Shown piece by piece: positions 1 to 11,714 of a DNA stretch of 64,000 nt. The DNA is from Rostrohypoxylon terebratum (lineage: Eukaryota; Ascomycota; Sordariomycetes; Xylariales; Hypoxylaceae), in NCBI GenBank assembly GCA_022497145.1, contig MU385918.1, positions 115,534 through 179,533 on the forward strand, in the 5' to 3' direction. Position numbers and translations under genes: made by a program. Under the pieces are notes generated by a model. That model was given only the letters and a program-made list of their open reading frames with translations. It was not told the DNA's origin and searched no databases. Each line of letters starts with the position of its first letter. The stretch's first letter is position 1.

Positions 1-39
1 CGAACCCCTTTTATCTATGACGATGCTAACATTTTACAG

Positions 40-169
40 TATTGAGGATGAGCCCGCTCTACGAGCCAAAGTTGACGAGGCCATGGCCGTCTATGACGAG
101 TACGTGAAGGCCCAAAATCCTGAAGGCGATTCTGCCAAGAAGGATGACAAGGCTGAGGAGAAGGCATAA
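40..169 (+). CDS. 3' terminal exon of an unidentified gene (partial)
   Basis: Only the last exon is in the window. An intron ends at position 39, with a GCTAAC branch site at 25-30 and an ACAG acceptor. Reading from 41 as ATT GAG GAT gives about 42 residues ending in TAA at 167-169. The exon starts with a short amphipathic segment (DEAMAVYDEYVKAQ) and closes with a Lys/Glu/Ala-rich charged tail (KKDDKAEEKA). The fragment is too short to name a family, and such charged tails occur in many unrelated proteins, so no function is proposed. The frame is supported by the splice signal and by codon use. An overlapping + strand ORF beginning at 144 has no such support. Confidence 0.6.
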
Positions 170-3091
170 GCAATGGTGTATACACACCATGCTCCTCGCA
201 ACTTCTTCGATGGGTCTGCAGTCCTCTCCGAATTTCCGTGACGCTTTGGCGATTCGGGGGTTTTGGTTTTTCTTTTTAACGACGGGTCTCGGAAAAGTTA
301 TGACGTTGGCGGTTATGCGTCCAGGGACGGACGATTCGGTATTGATTTCTGCATTCCTTCCGCATCTCACACACCCTTTATGCCCTCTACGACCCTTATG
401 TCCTTTACGTCGGAACGGATATCTTCACTGCTCAGGTGCTGTCGCATCTAGTATCCGACTTGAGGGACACTCTTCCCATACTATTTGCATGTATTGATAG
501 ACTATTTGCTCCTCACTCAGAGCACTCACTGGCCGGATGCCAGGGTTTCGGTCATCAGGCGTTCGTGGTCACAGTCGGTCAGCCTCATGGTAAAGTAACC
601 TGGCACCGAACGGAAATCTGGCGGCACCAATGATTCTGACACAATACCCCCTTCAGGTTGCCGATTAGGACATCTCCGAATGAAGCAGAGGTTACTCTAA
701 ATAGGAACTTCTGATAATGAACAAATTACTTTTGCACAACCTTCTCTGGCGTACTTGAACAACCCATGACGCAGTGAAGTTATGAAGAAACAGGTCGCAA
801 CAAACACGTAGGTGTGCCCATCCAGTCGTAGCTGTTTCTTCGTCAACCCAGGTTTTATCATGCCACACACGCAGGTGGGTTGTCTGGCTGAAGCGAGCTG
901 AAAAGAACCACCGCTACGCTGCACGGGATATCAATGCCGATATCCGCACCGTGCTGCAATCAGACGCAGAGGCTGAATTCGCGAATTTGCCCGGTTACTA
1001 CCTATCTAAGTGCGGGTAGGTTCTCACGATGTGGCTACGGTATTTGCAGCAAGCTCTACGAAGACTAGGTACGCAGCATTGTAAAAACGCAAGTACCTAA
1101 CCATCTGCCCGGCATGCGATTATATCAATTAGGTAGGTGTTAAATCACACTACCTAGTTTCATAGCCCTCACAATAATACCATCCCCTTATGCCCCAATA
1201 TGCCCCAAAACGCCACACTGTCACATTATTTGCTTATTCAACCCGACAACGTTTCCAGGTAGGGGACGGCGAAGGTGGAAAACATGTAGAACGAGGTCAA
1301 TTGAAAATAAACAGGAACGCTGACGCCGTAGGGATCGTCAGCACTTGCTGGGACGAGGTAGTCATTATATTTGCCAAGACGATTATCTTCTGCCAAAGCG
1401 GCATTCTAACCAACCATCAAATTTTCCATTACCTCAAGGAATGAAAAGCCTTTTCTCTATCTTTATCTTCTCCAAACTGCCCTTGTCTGCATGTAGGACT
1501 ACGGGGAGATAGAAGTGTACCTACCTACCTATCTACTCCTCCATGTTGTGTAATGTAAACCAAGCACATTCATGGATTGTTTGCATCTGAGTAGCGTGAC
1601 TTATTTCCCGTCTCAGTCGCATAGTAGGCTTTCGATTCGTTAGGAGCCCATCCTGTTCTTGATCTCGGGCTTTCCTTTAGAGGCTGATGTCAGTCATACA
1701 GTTGAAGACATACAAACTGTACTAGGTACCTACCTACCTATGCAATTACGAAGCACTTACCAACCGAATACTTTTATAGCCAGGTACCTAGCTTGCCTTC
1801 CAGTATTCCGTACGCATGTGTTGTACATATAGATTTAGGCGATCGGCCGGAAATGCCCGACGTGAAATGGGATACCGGACTTGGTAGGTCTCAAGACTCA
1901 AGAGAAGATCTAAGGTATTATATAGGTAAGAAGAAGAAAGAGAAAAGAGAAAAGAGGTGGAAGTTCTATATGGATGCCAACTATTACCAGTATAACCACT
2001 TGCCAATGGAAGGAAGGTTGAATGTCATCAATTGCAGACATCCAGAAAAGCGTGGCTGGCAACGTCCCTGGCTTTTCTTGTGCATCCAATAATGGTCTGA
2101 TAGGTGCTAAGATCAGATGTCACATGGTTTTGCTAGGCAGCTAGGGTACCCGATACTTTATATTGGGCGTAAAGTGCGACGGAGTTATTGGACTAACTTA
2201 GTCTAAGGCTTAAGCAGCTGGAAGGGGGTACCAAGGTGTTCCCTAAACCACCCGAATTATGCTTAAGGTTGGCTAGATATACTTCTAGGTACATTGAATT
2301 GTGCTATTTGATTCTCCGATGCACCTGTAATTTTTCTATGGTGTTGAATTTTTTTTCTCTTCTATTACAACATTGAGAGTGTACAACACAACCTCCAGTG
2401 TCGCATTTGAAGAACAACATTGAATAAAACAAACAAGTACTAGGGCAAAAAAGATCCAATTCTTATTACTAACCAAAGAGGAAAAAATTTACTTAGGTAC
2501 CTAGTGTCGGGTTCCACCTCTGCGACCTGCGACCGGCGATTAATTCTGCCAGTTCCCCATTTCTCGACATCCAATTCCTTCTGGGCTTGACCCCCTCCCT
2601 TTTTAAAACCATCGCGGTCATCAAGTCAGGTTTATACCTTTGGCCTCTTATTTTTCTTGCATCTTGCACCTAACAGTCTTGGCGAACAAGGCAGTTGAGG
2701 CCTCCCCGTTCCGAGATCCGTTTTCACGTAGTACCCGTTACTCAGACTCATACTATGTACTAGTTCGAACCTTGTAGCATCCGTAGCACTGTGTTCGTTT
2801 TCTATCTAGTACATATTAGAGGCTAGAGCGACAGAGTATCCCCAGAATATTCAAATTCTCTTCTTTCCCTCTTTTCCTCTTTTCCTCCTTCCCTGGCAGC
2901 CTGGATATTGAAGATCCTACGCTAGGACCCACATCTTCTCTCAAATACGACTACCCAGTCTGCCAGTCTACCAGTACTGTTTCGCTTCCGTCATTCTTTC
3001 TCCTCTACCTCTACCTTTCGACCAGTCCTAAGTCGGTTCCAAGGTTCTATTCTCCGGTTCCAGCGCTTGCCTGAACTTCAAGCCCCCCCAG
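170..3091. other. intergenic region, 3' UTR and promoter/5' leader
   Basis: No convincing gene is seen; short ORFs at 144-497, 1190-1444 and 1793-2092 have no recognisable domains. The stretch holds several TACCTACCTA / AGGTACCTA tracts (about 1516-1536, 1722-1741, 2494-2505), a purine run at about 1925-1961 and a CT-rich run at about 2855-2895. The latter is typical of the leader or core promoter of fungal genes and lies upstream of the Usp-domain gene. Confidence 0.6.
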
Positions 3092-3490
3092 GTAATTCCT
3101 TGGCTGGTAGCCATGAGCTGAGGGGTCTAGGTCCAGGTTGAGAAAAGAAAGCAGAAACGAGAAGGGTCCTTTTTAACACACGATGATCATATTCCGTCTA
3201 CATCGAAGACGCCCGACTATTATTCCGCGATAGCATCAACCCGGCGTTTCTCGATTAACAGTGCCCTTAACTCATTAACTCATTTGTAGCCCTCAGAACT
3301 TCTACAGATACTTAATTGGGTTTCTTGTTGAGGCCCAACATTGGCTCCTCCAGCAAGCTAGTCACGAACCAATTTGTAAGAGGTTGCTACTCGACGTAGT
3401 CTCTTCGATCCTACACTTGCGAGTCGACGTTTAAATATTCGAAACTAAATCAAATTTCCCACACTTCTGTCAAATAAACTGTTTTTACAG
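3092..3490 (+). other. probable 5' UTR intron of the Usp-domain gene
   Basis: A GTAATT donor follows a C-rich stretch at 3092, and a strong acceptor, GTTTTTACAG, ends at 3490, 13 bases before the ATG at 3504. The acceptor lies too close to the start codon to be chance intergenic sequence. The donor choice is less sure, because other GT sites exist in the leader. The ~400 nt length would be long for this window, where coding introns are 41-120 nt, but longer introns in 5' leaders are common in filamentous fungi. Confidence 0.4.
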
Positions 3491-3503
3491 CGGCATCTTC
3501 ACC

Positions 3504-5736
3504 ATGGCTGGCAGGAAACTTATGTCGCTTGAGGCGGCATTAGAGGAGGAGCGGAAGGAGGTTGAGAACCTTATTGCGATGCAGCCGAGGAGACCTGCGT
3601 CTGTTGACCACCGGTCTCCTTCGCCTTTCACGACCCCTCGATCACCCATGCGAAGCATGCTCGACATTGGCGATAGGCCTACAAATACGCCTCGGAGTCC
3701 TCCCCCACAAGCTCCTGTTCGTAGCATGTTAGACATCGGCACTCGTCCTCCACAACCTCGAAGCATGCTAGATATAAGTAGCCCCTCTACCAACGTGCCG
3801 ACAAGTACACATACGTCCCCGACGTTATCATACAAGGCTCCAGCCTCGAATAATTCAAGCCGCAATAGAAGCATGTCGGATGCTGCCTCAAATCCTGTTA
3901 TAGATTTAGGTCCTAGGTCACCACCTGCCATGAGCTTGTCGAACTCGAGGAACAACGACCCGACATCTGCTTACAAGTTTTCTGATATCCTGCCAACCAA
4001 TGTCGGACAAACTATGCCAATGAAGCGCGGCCAAACCAACCCCATGCGATCAAGTTCCATAGGCGAAGCACTTCGTGGATCTGACTTATCTACCTTAGTT
4101 TTCCCGGGCGAACACGGCCGGTTTTCAAGGAAAAACAAATCTAAATCGCCTAACAACCGCTTCAGCCTGCGGTCTAATTCGCCATTCGGAGCACCCTCGG
4201 GACGTAATCAACAACAAGACGTCATCACGCTTAATAATGGACAGGTGATGGACATGAACAATGCGTACAGAAAACTCTCAGATGCTAATTTACTCTACGG
4301 CGGCTCGAGTCTAGCCTCGTTAGCTCGTAAAAGGCAGGACAGCGAAGGGCATGGTAGAATAGAGAAGGATAATCTGAGCCCATACGGGGAATTACTACCC
4401 GACGAAAGTGACGATGATATTGCGAACTCTTCCGATGAGGAACTACATAGGGGTAGAAAGTTGACCACGCGAGCCGAGTCACAAGATCAGGAGTCTCCCG
4501 AGAAAGGAACAACAGCAGCCAAAAGCCTACTAGCTGCGATTGAAGATGAGCGTAAGTCTTTCTACCTGGAATATGCTCTTGGCAACAAATGTCTAATGAT
4601 ATGCCTAGGAAAACACGTCAATGCCACCCAACCTCAGTATAGGTCACTTTTCGACGAGCCTGAAATCACAGTCACAGGTCCTACTGGGGAGAAAGGAAGA
4701 CAAGGGAAAAGTGGCAAACCTGTCGTTCAACCATCGACAAGTTTTGATCAGGATCCTATGTCTGGAACCCAGACCCCTCTCGATCCGGAACTAGATGCCG
4801 ATGTCGATGCCATTAGAGCCGCGCAAAGGCTGCAATTGTCATCGACCCCTATTCTTTCTACACCCGAAGTACATCGTACTCTACGTATTCTATATCGCGG
4901 CGAGTTCAACAAAATACAGCGAGAGGCAGAGGAGGAGCATCGCCGTCTACGTAGGTATTTGGTTGCAACGGACTTAAGTGACGAATCGACACACGCCTTG
5001 GAATGGGCTATTGGAACCGTGCTCCGCGACGGCGATACGCTAATCGCCATGTACTGCATGGACGAAGAAGCGAGCGGATCGGTCGATGCGGCTAATATGG
5101 TACCCGATGAACCCAAGGCGATGAAGGAGCAGGCAATGGCTATTAGTGCAATCTCTAAAGGGATTTCGGCCAGGCCACAGAATCGTACCGCTAGTCCCGG
5201 TCCCTTCAAAATGCAGGGCTCTTCGATGTCGCCACATATCCGAGCTTTGGATGTCAGCAGTAGCAACAATCCATCTCCGGCGCCTAGTATCCGCGGGAGG
5301 AACAGATTGCAGGAAGAGAGAGATCGAGCCGTGCAAGATATCACCGAGCGAGTCTCGAAGCTTCTCCGGAAAACGCAACTGCAAGTACGAGTGATTGTGG
5401 AAGTGATTCACTGCAAGAATCCCAAACACCTGATAACAGAAGTGATCGATATCTTGAATCCCACGTTGGTTATCTTGGGTAGTCGTGGTAGAAGTGCTTT
5501 GAAGGGGTAAGTTCCTTATTCAACCATCCAATCAGATATCCGCAATACTAATGCGGTATACCAGCACACTCCTAGGATCGTTTTCCAACTACCTAGTGAC
5601 CAAGAGCTCTGTCCCAGTCATGGTGGCACGTAAACGGCTGCGGAAGAAGAGCAAATATCAACCGCCTCCTATGAAGCAAGTCAATAACCTGGCTAATCCG
5701 TCGGCACGAAGTCTTGAAACCGCAAGGGTTGACTAG
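3504..5736 (+). CDS. universal stress protein (Usp) domain protein with long disordered N-terminus
   Basis: Three exons (3504-4551, 4609-5506, 5565-5736) give about 705 residues. The C-terminal part is a Usp fold: a first strand RYLVATDLSDEST at about residue 463, then a Ser/Pro-rich insert, and finally VILGSRGRSALKG, which continues after the last intron into TLLGS. Together these give the G-x2-G-x9-G-S nucleotide-binding motif of ATP-binding Usp proteins. The first ~450 residues are Ser/Pro/Arg-rich and probably disordered, with three copies of RSMLDI(G/S) near residues 50-95 and a related RSMSD. The first coding intron (4552-4608) is 57 nt with no stop; removing it gives the smoother DERKHVN junction. 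Known fungal Usp proteins are thought to bind ATP and act in stress signalling. A role here, and phosphorylation of the repeats, are inference. Confidence 0.85.
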
Positions 5737-7953
5737 CGAGGAACCCACCGGCGACGGTGATCGTGCAGATATAGATCTTGTAGGCGATAGGAATGGTGTC
5801 TTGCCACCTCCAGAGCAGAGAAACAGCAATACTAGACGCGTCCGTGAGGTCGCATTGAGTATAAGCAGGCCAATGCCAAGTACACAGGCAAGTACATTAG
5901 GTAGAGATAGGGGTTCAAACACGTGCTATTCGATGTATGTACGTAATGTGCAGATACATAGCGGTGGTATGGATGAACATGCCCCCCTACAACTCAGCTG
6001 AAGGTGTACGTACCTCTCAAACAAGGCATGCGTCAGAGGATTTTACGAGTCTATGAAACTATCTACATTTCCCTTGGGAGCGGGTTCATTGATTTTAATT
6101 GCTTAGCGAAAATAGCGATAAAAAATCACCAATTCTATTTCCCCCTGTCTCATTCGAAAAGGGCACTATGAATTATGTTCGTAAATGTTGTAATGTGTAC
6201 CTAGGCATTGGACACATTGGATATGCATCGGTAGTGACTTGAATGTGTGGATACCTGGGTACTAATGGGTAATCCCGTCGGTAGTGATGGGTGGTGGTGG
6301 TGGTGGTGTGGTGGTGGATGGCGGATGGCGGATGTGGCCAGTGCTTAGCCATCTGCGGGGTGATAAGTTCAACCCATGTTGTGGTTTGGGAACACGATAA
6401 GATCCATCCAAGGATGGATTTCATGTTGCGACATGCGACAATGTGCGGGGTACTTTCATACCTGATAGCTTTGGTGGAGTGTTATTATTATTCACCTCTC
6501 TATCCATATAAATAAATCTTACTACTAGTATATATCAAAGAGGTCAGCAGATTATCGCCTTTACCATTTTTTACCAATCGAGGGAACGCAGGAGCCGATT
6601 GTTTATTGATGACATCGTGTTCGACTCTCTTAGTTTGTTTTCAAAACGCGTTGAGTGCTTGCAGTTCGGAGTAAGTGTAAGTTCTGATTGGTGGTAAGCA
6701 TCGAACGATGATTCGTTAATGCAAGCACTTAAAAATTCAAGACAACTCATAGGTTAGGTACAAATAGTCTATCGATATGATTGGACAAACGCTCGAGACC
6801 TTGTTTTAACCAACACCACTTCGAACCAGGGGCGAAGGAGGAGGAAGAAAAGAATGGAGAATGGAGAATGGAGAGTGAAAAGGGAAAGGGAAGAAGGAAA
6901 GATATGAATCACTGTCTCACAGCCCACCAAGATAAAAAGGAAAGTCATCGAGGTTTCCATTGGGGTTTTCATCGAGGTGAGACCTGATCAGACATTTGAT
7001 TACCGAGAGTTTTCGAGGCTTCCCAAGATCGAGACATTGCTTTTGGTTCATTCCTAAAACAGGCTATTCTATAGCTTAGAAGTATCGACCCTTGCATTGG
7101 GTCTGTCCTACTCTGACCTAAACGAAGCAAGACTATTGGTTCTCAGAGATTCTGCTGCGACTTCCCGAAGGTGGGGGGTACTTTAAGTGGCAGAGTGAGA
7201 AGGAACAGCTGGAGAACCTTGGGAGAGTTCAGATGGTGCAGTTTCCCAGCCTCTCAATTTCGCATTCCTGTTCATCTACTTCCTCCTCGACTGCCCCTTA
7301 TACGAATAGTTATTCTTGCGCCGGCCAACCTAATCGCGCTTTGAAACTTCTCGAAAGCGCACAAGTTTTTGATTATTTTATCTAATCTATCGTCTTGAAT
7401 ATCGTCTTGAAAGTTTGTTGGTTGCTATTGGGAGTACTAGCCAATCCACTCACGGATCTTGTTTGCGCTACAACATCGTATGATAAGATCGCAATCGCAG
7501 AATCGCAATCGCAACAAGTCATACCTGACATCAATGGATATGGGTGATATGGGTAGCTAAGTCAGGCGCATTCACGCAAATAGAGCCCTCGAGTTTACTA
7601 CCAGTCCGTTTTTATAAACGCGCAAACTTTATCGACAGCGGAACCGGGTCGGGTCGGGTACCTTCGACCTCGTTAATAGTGAACCTAATCTTGAACTTAC
7701 TCTTGCTCATCATTCATATTCACATTCACATCCCCACCTCCCCTATACCTTGTACTTCTACATACTACATACTACGTACTCTTCTACCTCCACTTCATCA
7801 TTTCATCTTAACCTCTATCTTAACCTCACAAACGGTTCTTCTGGTTGCTGCTCAATATCTTTTCAATAGCACAACTCTTAAAAAGGATCCAATACTATAT
7901 CCAGACTCAAGACGGCCCTTAGACCTTGACTAGGTCGGTCGTTTCCGATCTCG
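5737..7953. other. intergenic region with simple repeats and 5' leader
   Basis: No gene is seen. The stretch holds a GGT/GTG microsatellite at about 6288-6335, a purine-only run at about 6829-6903 and a short GCAATC tandem at about 7490-7517. A CT/CA-rich segment (about 7690-7830) probably lies in the leader of the next gene. The ORF at 7544-7933 is low-complexity leader sequence (repeated ATTCAC and CATACTA units) rather than a credible protein. Confidence 0.6.
6288..6335. repeat. GGT/GTG microsatellite
   Basis: Nearly uninterrupted GGT units followed by GGATGGC units. Intergenic, strongly G-rich on the + strand, with no coding role. Confidence 0.8.
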
Positions 7954-10222
7954 ATGCAACCTCTGGTGTCCGTTGAGACTCACACTCATATATCACTTTT
8001 TAGTATCACAATTGCACCTAGTACATTTCTCGCCGCCTTAGCCTTTACCTTCGTCTTTCTCTACACATATCTTGTTTCTATTGGTCACATACCGGTGCGG
8101 AATATTCTGCCTAAACGCTTCCCTGGCCTTCCCTTTAGGACTTCCTCTCCCGTCATCCCGCAACGACCAACGATTAGAGAGCCGCGACGTCACAAAACGT
8201 TACCCGCATTACCTGCGCCAGAATCGGAATCTGACCTGGAAAGGTCTCTTGTGACATTTACTCGACAAACTCCCAGTGGCCACCATACATTAACGCCAAC
8301 TCGAACTTTGCGCTCGTTCTTTTCCCTGCGTGCCAGATCAGCGCTTCCAAGCCCATCTCCCGATCCGAAATCAAGCTCGAGCATCCTTGCTATTGAAGGG
8401 CCTGACGCCCAGCTCCCGCAAGAGCATGACATCGTCCCTTTATTCAGACGCCAGCATAGACGAGAGAAACTTCGCAACTCCGATGTCTCCTCAACTACAG
8501 AAACCGTTCGAGTACCCAGCAGCCCACTCAGGCTTTGGCTTCTCGGACGAGGATCACGACCTTCAAGACGAGAGCGACGACAATCTAGACGAAGCGTCTC
8601 TCTCCAACGGTAATTATAGCCCTCCAGCATGGAGAAGGCTCGAGAATGGCGACCGGTGGTATGGCAATTGGCGCGAGAGTAGGGATATCCTCGGACGCTT
8701 CGAACAGCCGCGGCGCATGAATACCAATCACAACAAGAGCATTTTTCAAAATGACATCTTTGAGGCTGCGCGGAGGACACGTTTGCCCACAGGGAGTCTT
8801 AGTCCTGAAAAGGGCCTGTCGCCAGAACCTGGTGCACCCAATGAGGATGACACTCTGATTAAGACAAAGAGCGAACCGCCTTCAGACAGAAATTTAAACC
8901 GGGGAACCGACGCGATAGTTTCTATGTCGCCCGATATCGCGAGTGACAACTGTACGTTTAGGCACTAATGGGTCCAATCAGGCAGGGATGCTAACTGCAA
9001 CACAGATATTCGACTAGCACTGCGTGCTGATATTCAACAACGAACAGAACCCATCGAGGCCGCCGTGAATTTCATACGGGATAGAACCAATATGATTACC
9101 AAGTCATGGGGGAACCTCATCCTCTCAGTCCTCGTCGCGATCTTGTCGATGACAGCAATTCGATCACTCTTCCAGCCTGTGCCGCCACGACCATCGCCTG
9201 ATTTAGTCAAGGTAGCGGGTATTGCGCGCTCCTTCGAACCGTTAATCTACTACTCGGAGAATGGCGTCAATCAGGTCGGAGACCTCCAAGCGACAGGGAT
9301 CGCGGTGTGGGATCTTGGGGAGAGCGTGCGATTGAGTAACATGACATCCGCGCCCATCATTACCAAGTCTCTCGACGATTTATCGGACAACTTGAAAACC
9401 CTAGCAATCGAACTTACCAAATTTTTCGCCAGCGTCGACGGCGATATCGACAGCATCCTGATTGTGATGGATTGGGCGCGACGCGAGTTAGCTCAATTGC
9501 AGGATGTTCGAACTCCGCCTCTTTCCATAGCGTTTGCCAACATCCACAACGTGTTTTGCGCAATAGGAGTTTTTGAGAATCCAAGCACGGGAATGCCGAC
9601 GCAGTTGGGCAATGTGGCGACAGCGATGTTTGGCATGTCGCTTCCACAAAGAACCCGAACCACTCTACAACGCACATTCACGGAATTCCTCTCGGTTCTT
9701 GAAGAAGCTATCGAGAACGAGCTACAGCATTCACTAGCGCTTTTCGGTCTTTTTGAAGCCATAGATCGGCAATTCTTAAACCTAGCGCGCGTCGTAGTGC
9801 GCGAATCGTCGCAGCAAGACGAGGAACACGCCGATTTCCTCTCGTCACTATGGACACGTATCTTAGGGCCAAAGGCAAGCGAAGTCAAGAAATACGAGCG
9901 AAACCGCGATCTACTTCAGAACGTACGCGAAAGAACCGTCCGCAACAAGGGAGTCTTGCTAGAGCACAACGGCAAGCTACTTAGCCTTAAGGCGAACCTC
10001 GAGATTTTGAGAAGAAAACTCGTCTCGCCGCTAGTAAGAAGCGTCAACTCGAGCACGCTCACGCTGGAGGAACAAATCAAAGGCCTCGAAGATGTTGGTA
10101 TCTACCTCGAGGGCGTGCGCTCAAGGCAGAAGACCAAGTTGATCGAGATGATATATGGAAGCAACAGTGGCAGGGCTGGAGTTACCGGAGGTCCGAGACT
10201 GATTGATGAACATGGACGTTAG
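7954..10222 (+). CDS. uncharacterised two-TM coiled-coil membrane protein; frame needs one unexplained join
   Basis: The ATG at 7954 starts an N-terminal region with a clear hydrophobic segment (residues ~17-43), followed by a Ser/Pro/Arg-rich linker. The frame opening at 7954 runs to 8613; the frame continuing the protein is open from 8294 to 8951. A secure 54 nt intron (8952-9005, GTACGT...CTAAC...ACAG) joins it to the last exon, 9006-10222. That exon encodes a second membrane segment (NLILSVLVAILSMTAIRSLF region) and a long helical, probably coiled-coil part. Between ~8330 and ~8450 the frame must move by one. Candidates are a 118 nt intron (8330-8447, good acceptor CCCTTTATTCAG but weak donor GTGCCA) or a one-base indel near 8430. 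No catalytic motif is seen and I recognise no named family; an organellar or endomembrane location is possible. Confidence 0.6.
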
Positions 10223-11714
10223 GTCGGGCGCAATTGGAGATAAGGGTAACACGGACTCATAATCTCGCAACGCATCCGAGTCTATTGGAGTCAGGGAGTT
10301 AATGCTGTTCTTGCATGTAAGTTTTCAATTCGCTCAGGGGCGCTCGGTTACATCCAATCCGAGGATTCGTTTGTACTAACTTAAACAGAACACAGGATAG
10401 ACACATGTGCAAGGCAAACTTGGGAACTAGGATGAGGTGTATATAGTGTATAAGCGTGTACAGTTACCTGTATTGGCTATTCGAAAGCATCCGCGGAATT
10501 GGCGTTTACCTAACTTGTTTACTAAGTCTCGATGACTAAAGCGAAATATTATAGTTATTTTTAAAACGTTATTTTTCATGAATATTATATTCTGTGTGAG
10601 CGTACGGGCCTAAACGAGGGGTGCAAAAGTGGTTGTATTCTTTACGTTCGGGTGTCACCAGGTGATCACCCTATTACTTATTACCTAAACTAGCGTTCTG
10701 TCGCCTCACACCGCCATCGCGGGACGGTGGGTTACATAAGCCATTCCCACATTCTGTGCTTAATAAGTCACCTCAAGGTCTAGGACTACCTCGATTCTTC
10801 GGATAGGTACCTACCAGGTCCTACCTAGCTGCGAATAGCCGAAGCGTCATCTCATCGACTTGTGTTTATCCTTATGCTGTACTAGGACACGCAGTCATTT
10901 TTTAGCCCGGCACCGACGGTACATCGATGTACTGGAGAGCTATCTCCTGATTCTCCTCTAGCCATCGCCGATACCCGGGCATCTCTCGGAGAAAAAATGG
11001 GACCTTTCACAAATGATTCCCATGTAGGTCAAGCTAAACTCCGTCGTCGATGTCGTGTCGTTCTTTCAAGCTCCACCCGGCCGTCTTGACTTACGCCAAA
11101 CGCCGTTCGGAGTTTCCATCCTAGTTCATATGCGAATAGACTCTTGCGGCCTATGGGCCCGGCGAAATGATGGCGATAGAGATGTCCTCTTTATAGTTCG
11201 GTGATGGAGATAGGCGTAGCTACCCTGGCTTACTTATGTACAGGCTTTGACCCTCCTCGAAACCGTTCCATCACCAACTTGATGACAGAATGCGGGCCGC
11301 GGGCCGCGGGTTACATCGGTTCCTTCGCGGTTTCTTTTCTGTCCGCGAGTGGGTGTCATCGTCGGCGAAGATGTTTGGCCAGACAGACAGAAGCATCGAC
11401 GCCGGATAAGGTCGATAGGTCTTGACGCATAAGCACCTTGAAGCCGGGAAACAACCCGCGAATTACTTGGTGAGGTCCTGCGTGTGCTACTTGGCTAGTC
11501 CGCTAGCTTCACATAAAGACGTCACTTGCACTACCGCCACCAAAACTCTCGATATCGTATTCCTCGGATTCTGGAGGAGCAAAATAATCTCTCACTTGTC
11601 TCTGTTGAGGGATTTACTGCACTGGTCATACCTCGCTACTCCTTAAATACATCATTACAATTCCATATCTACCTACAGTGTACACACTCATACGAACAAA
11701 ATTATACCTTAGCA
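10223..11714. other. intergenic region
   Basis: No gene is seen. An AT-rich stretch lies at about 10535-10600, TAGGTACCTACC-type motifs at about 10804-10830, and a tandem of GCGGGCC units at about 11292-11311. The last ~150 bases form the leader of the reductase gene. An in-frame upstream extension to 11526 exists but is AT-rich, unlike the coding part, and is not used. Confidence 0.55.

Noticed and set aside
7544..7933. 129-residue ORF before the coiled-coil membrane protein
   Set aside because: Low-complexity leader sequence with no valid context for a separate gene.
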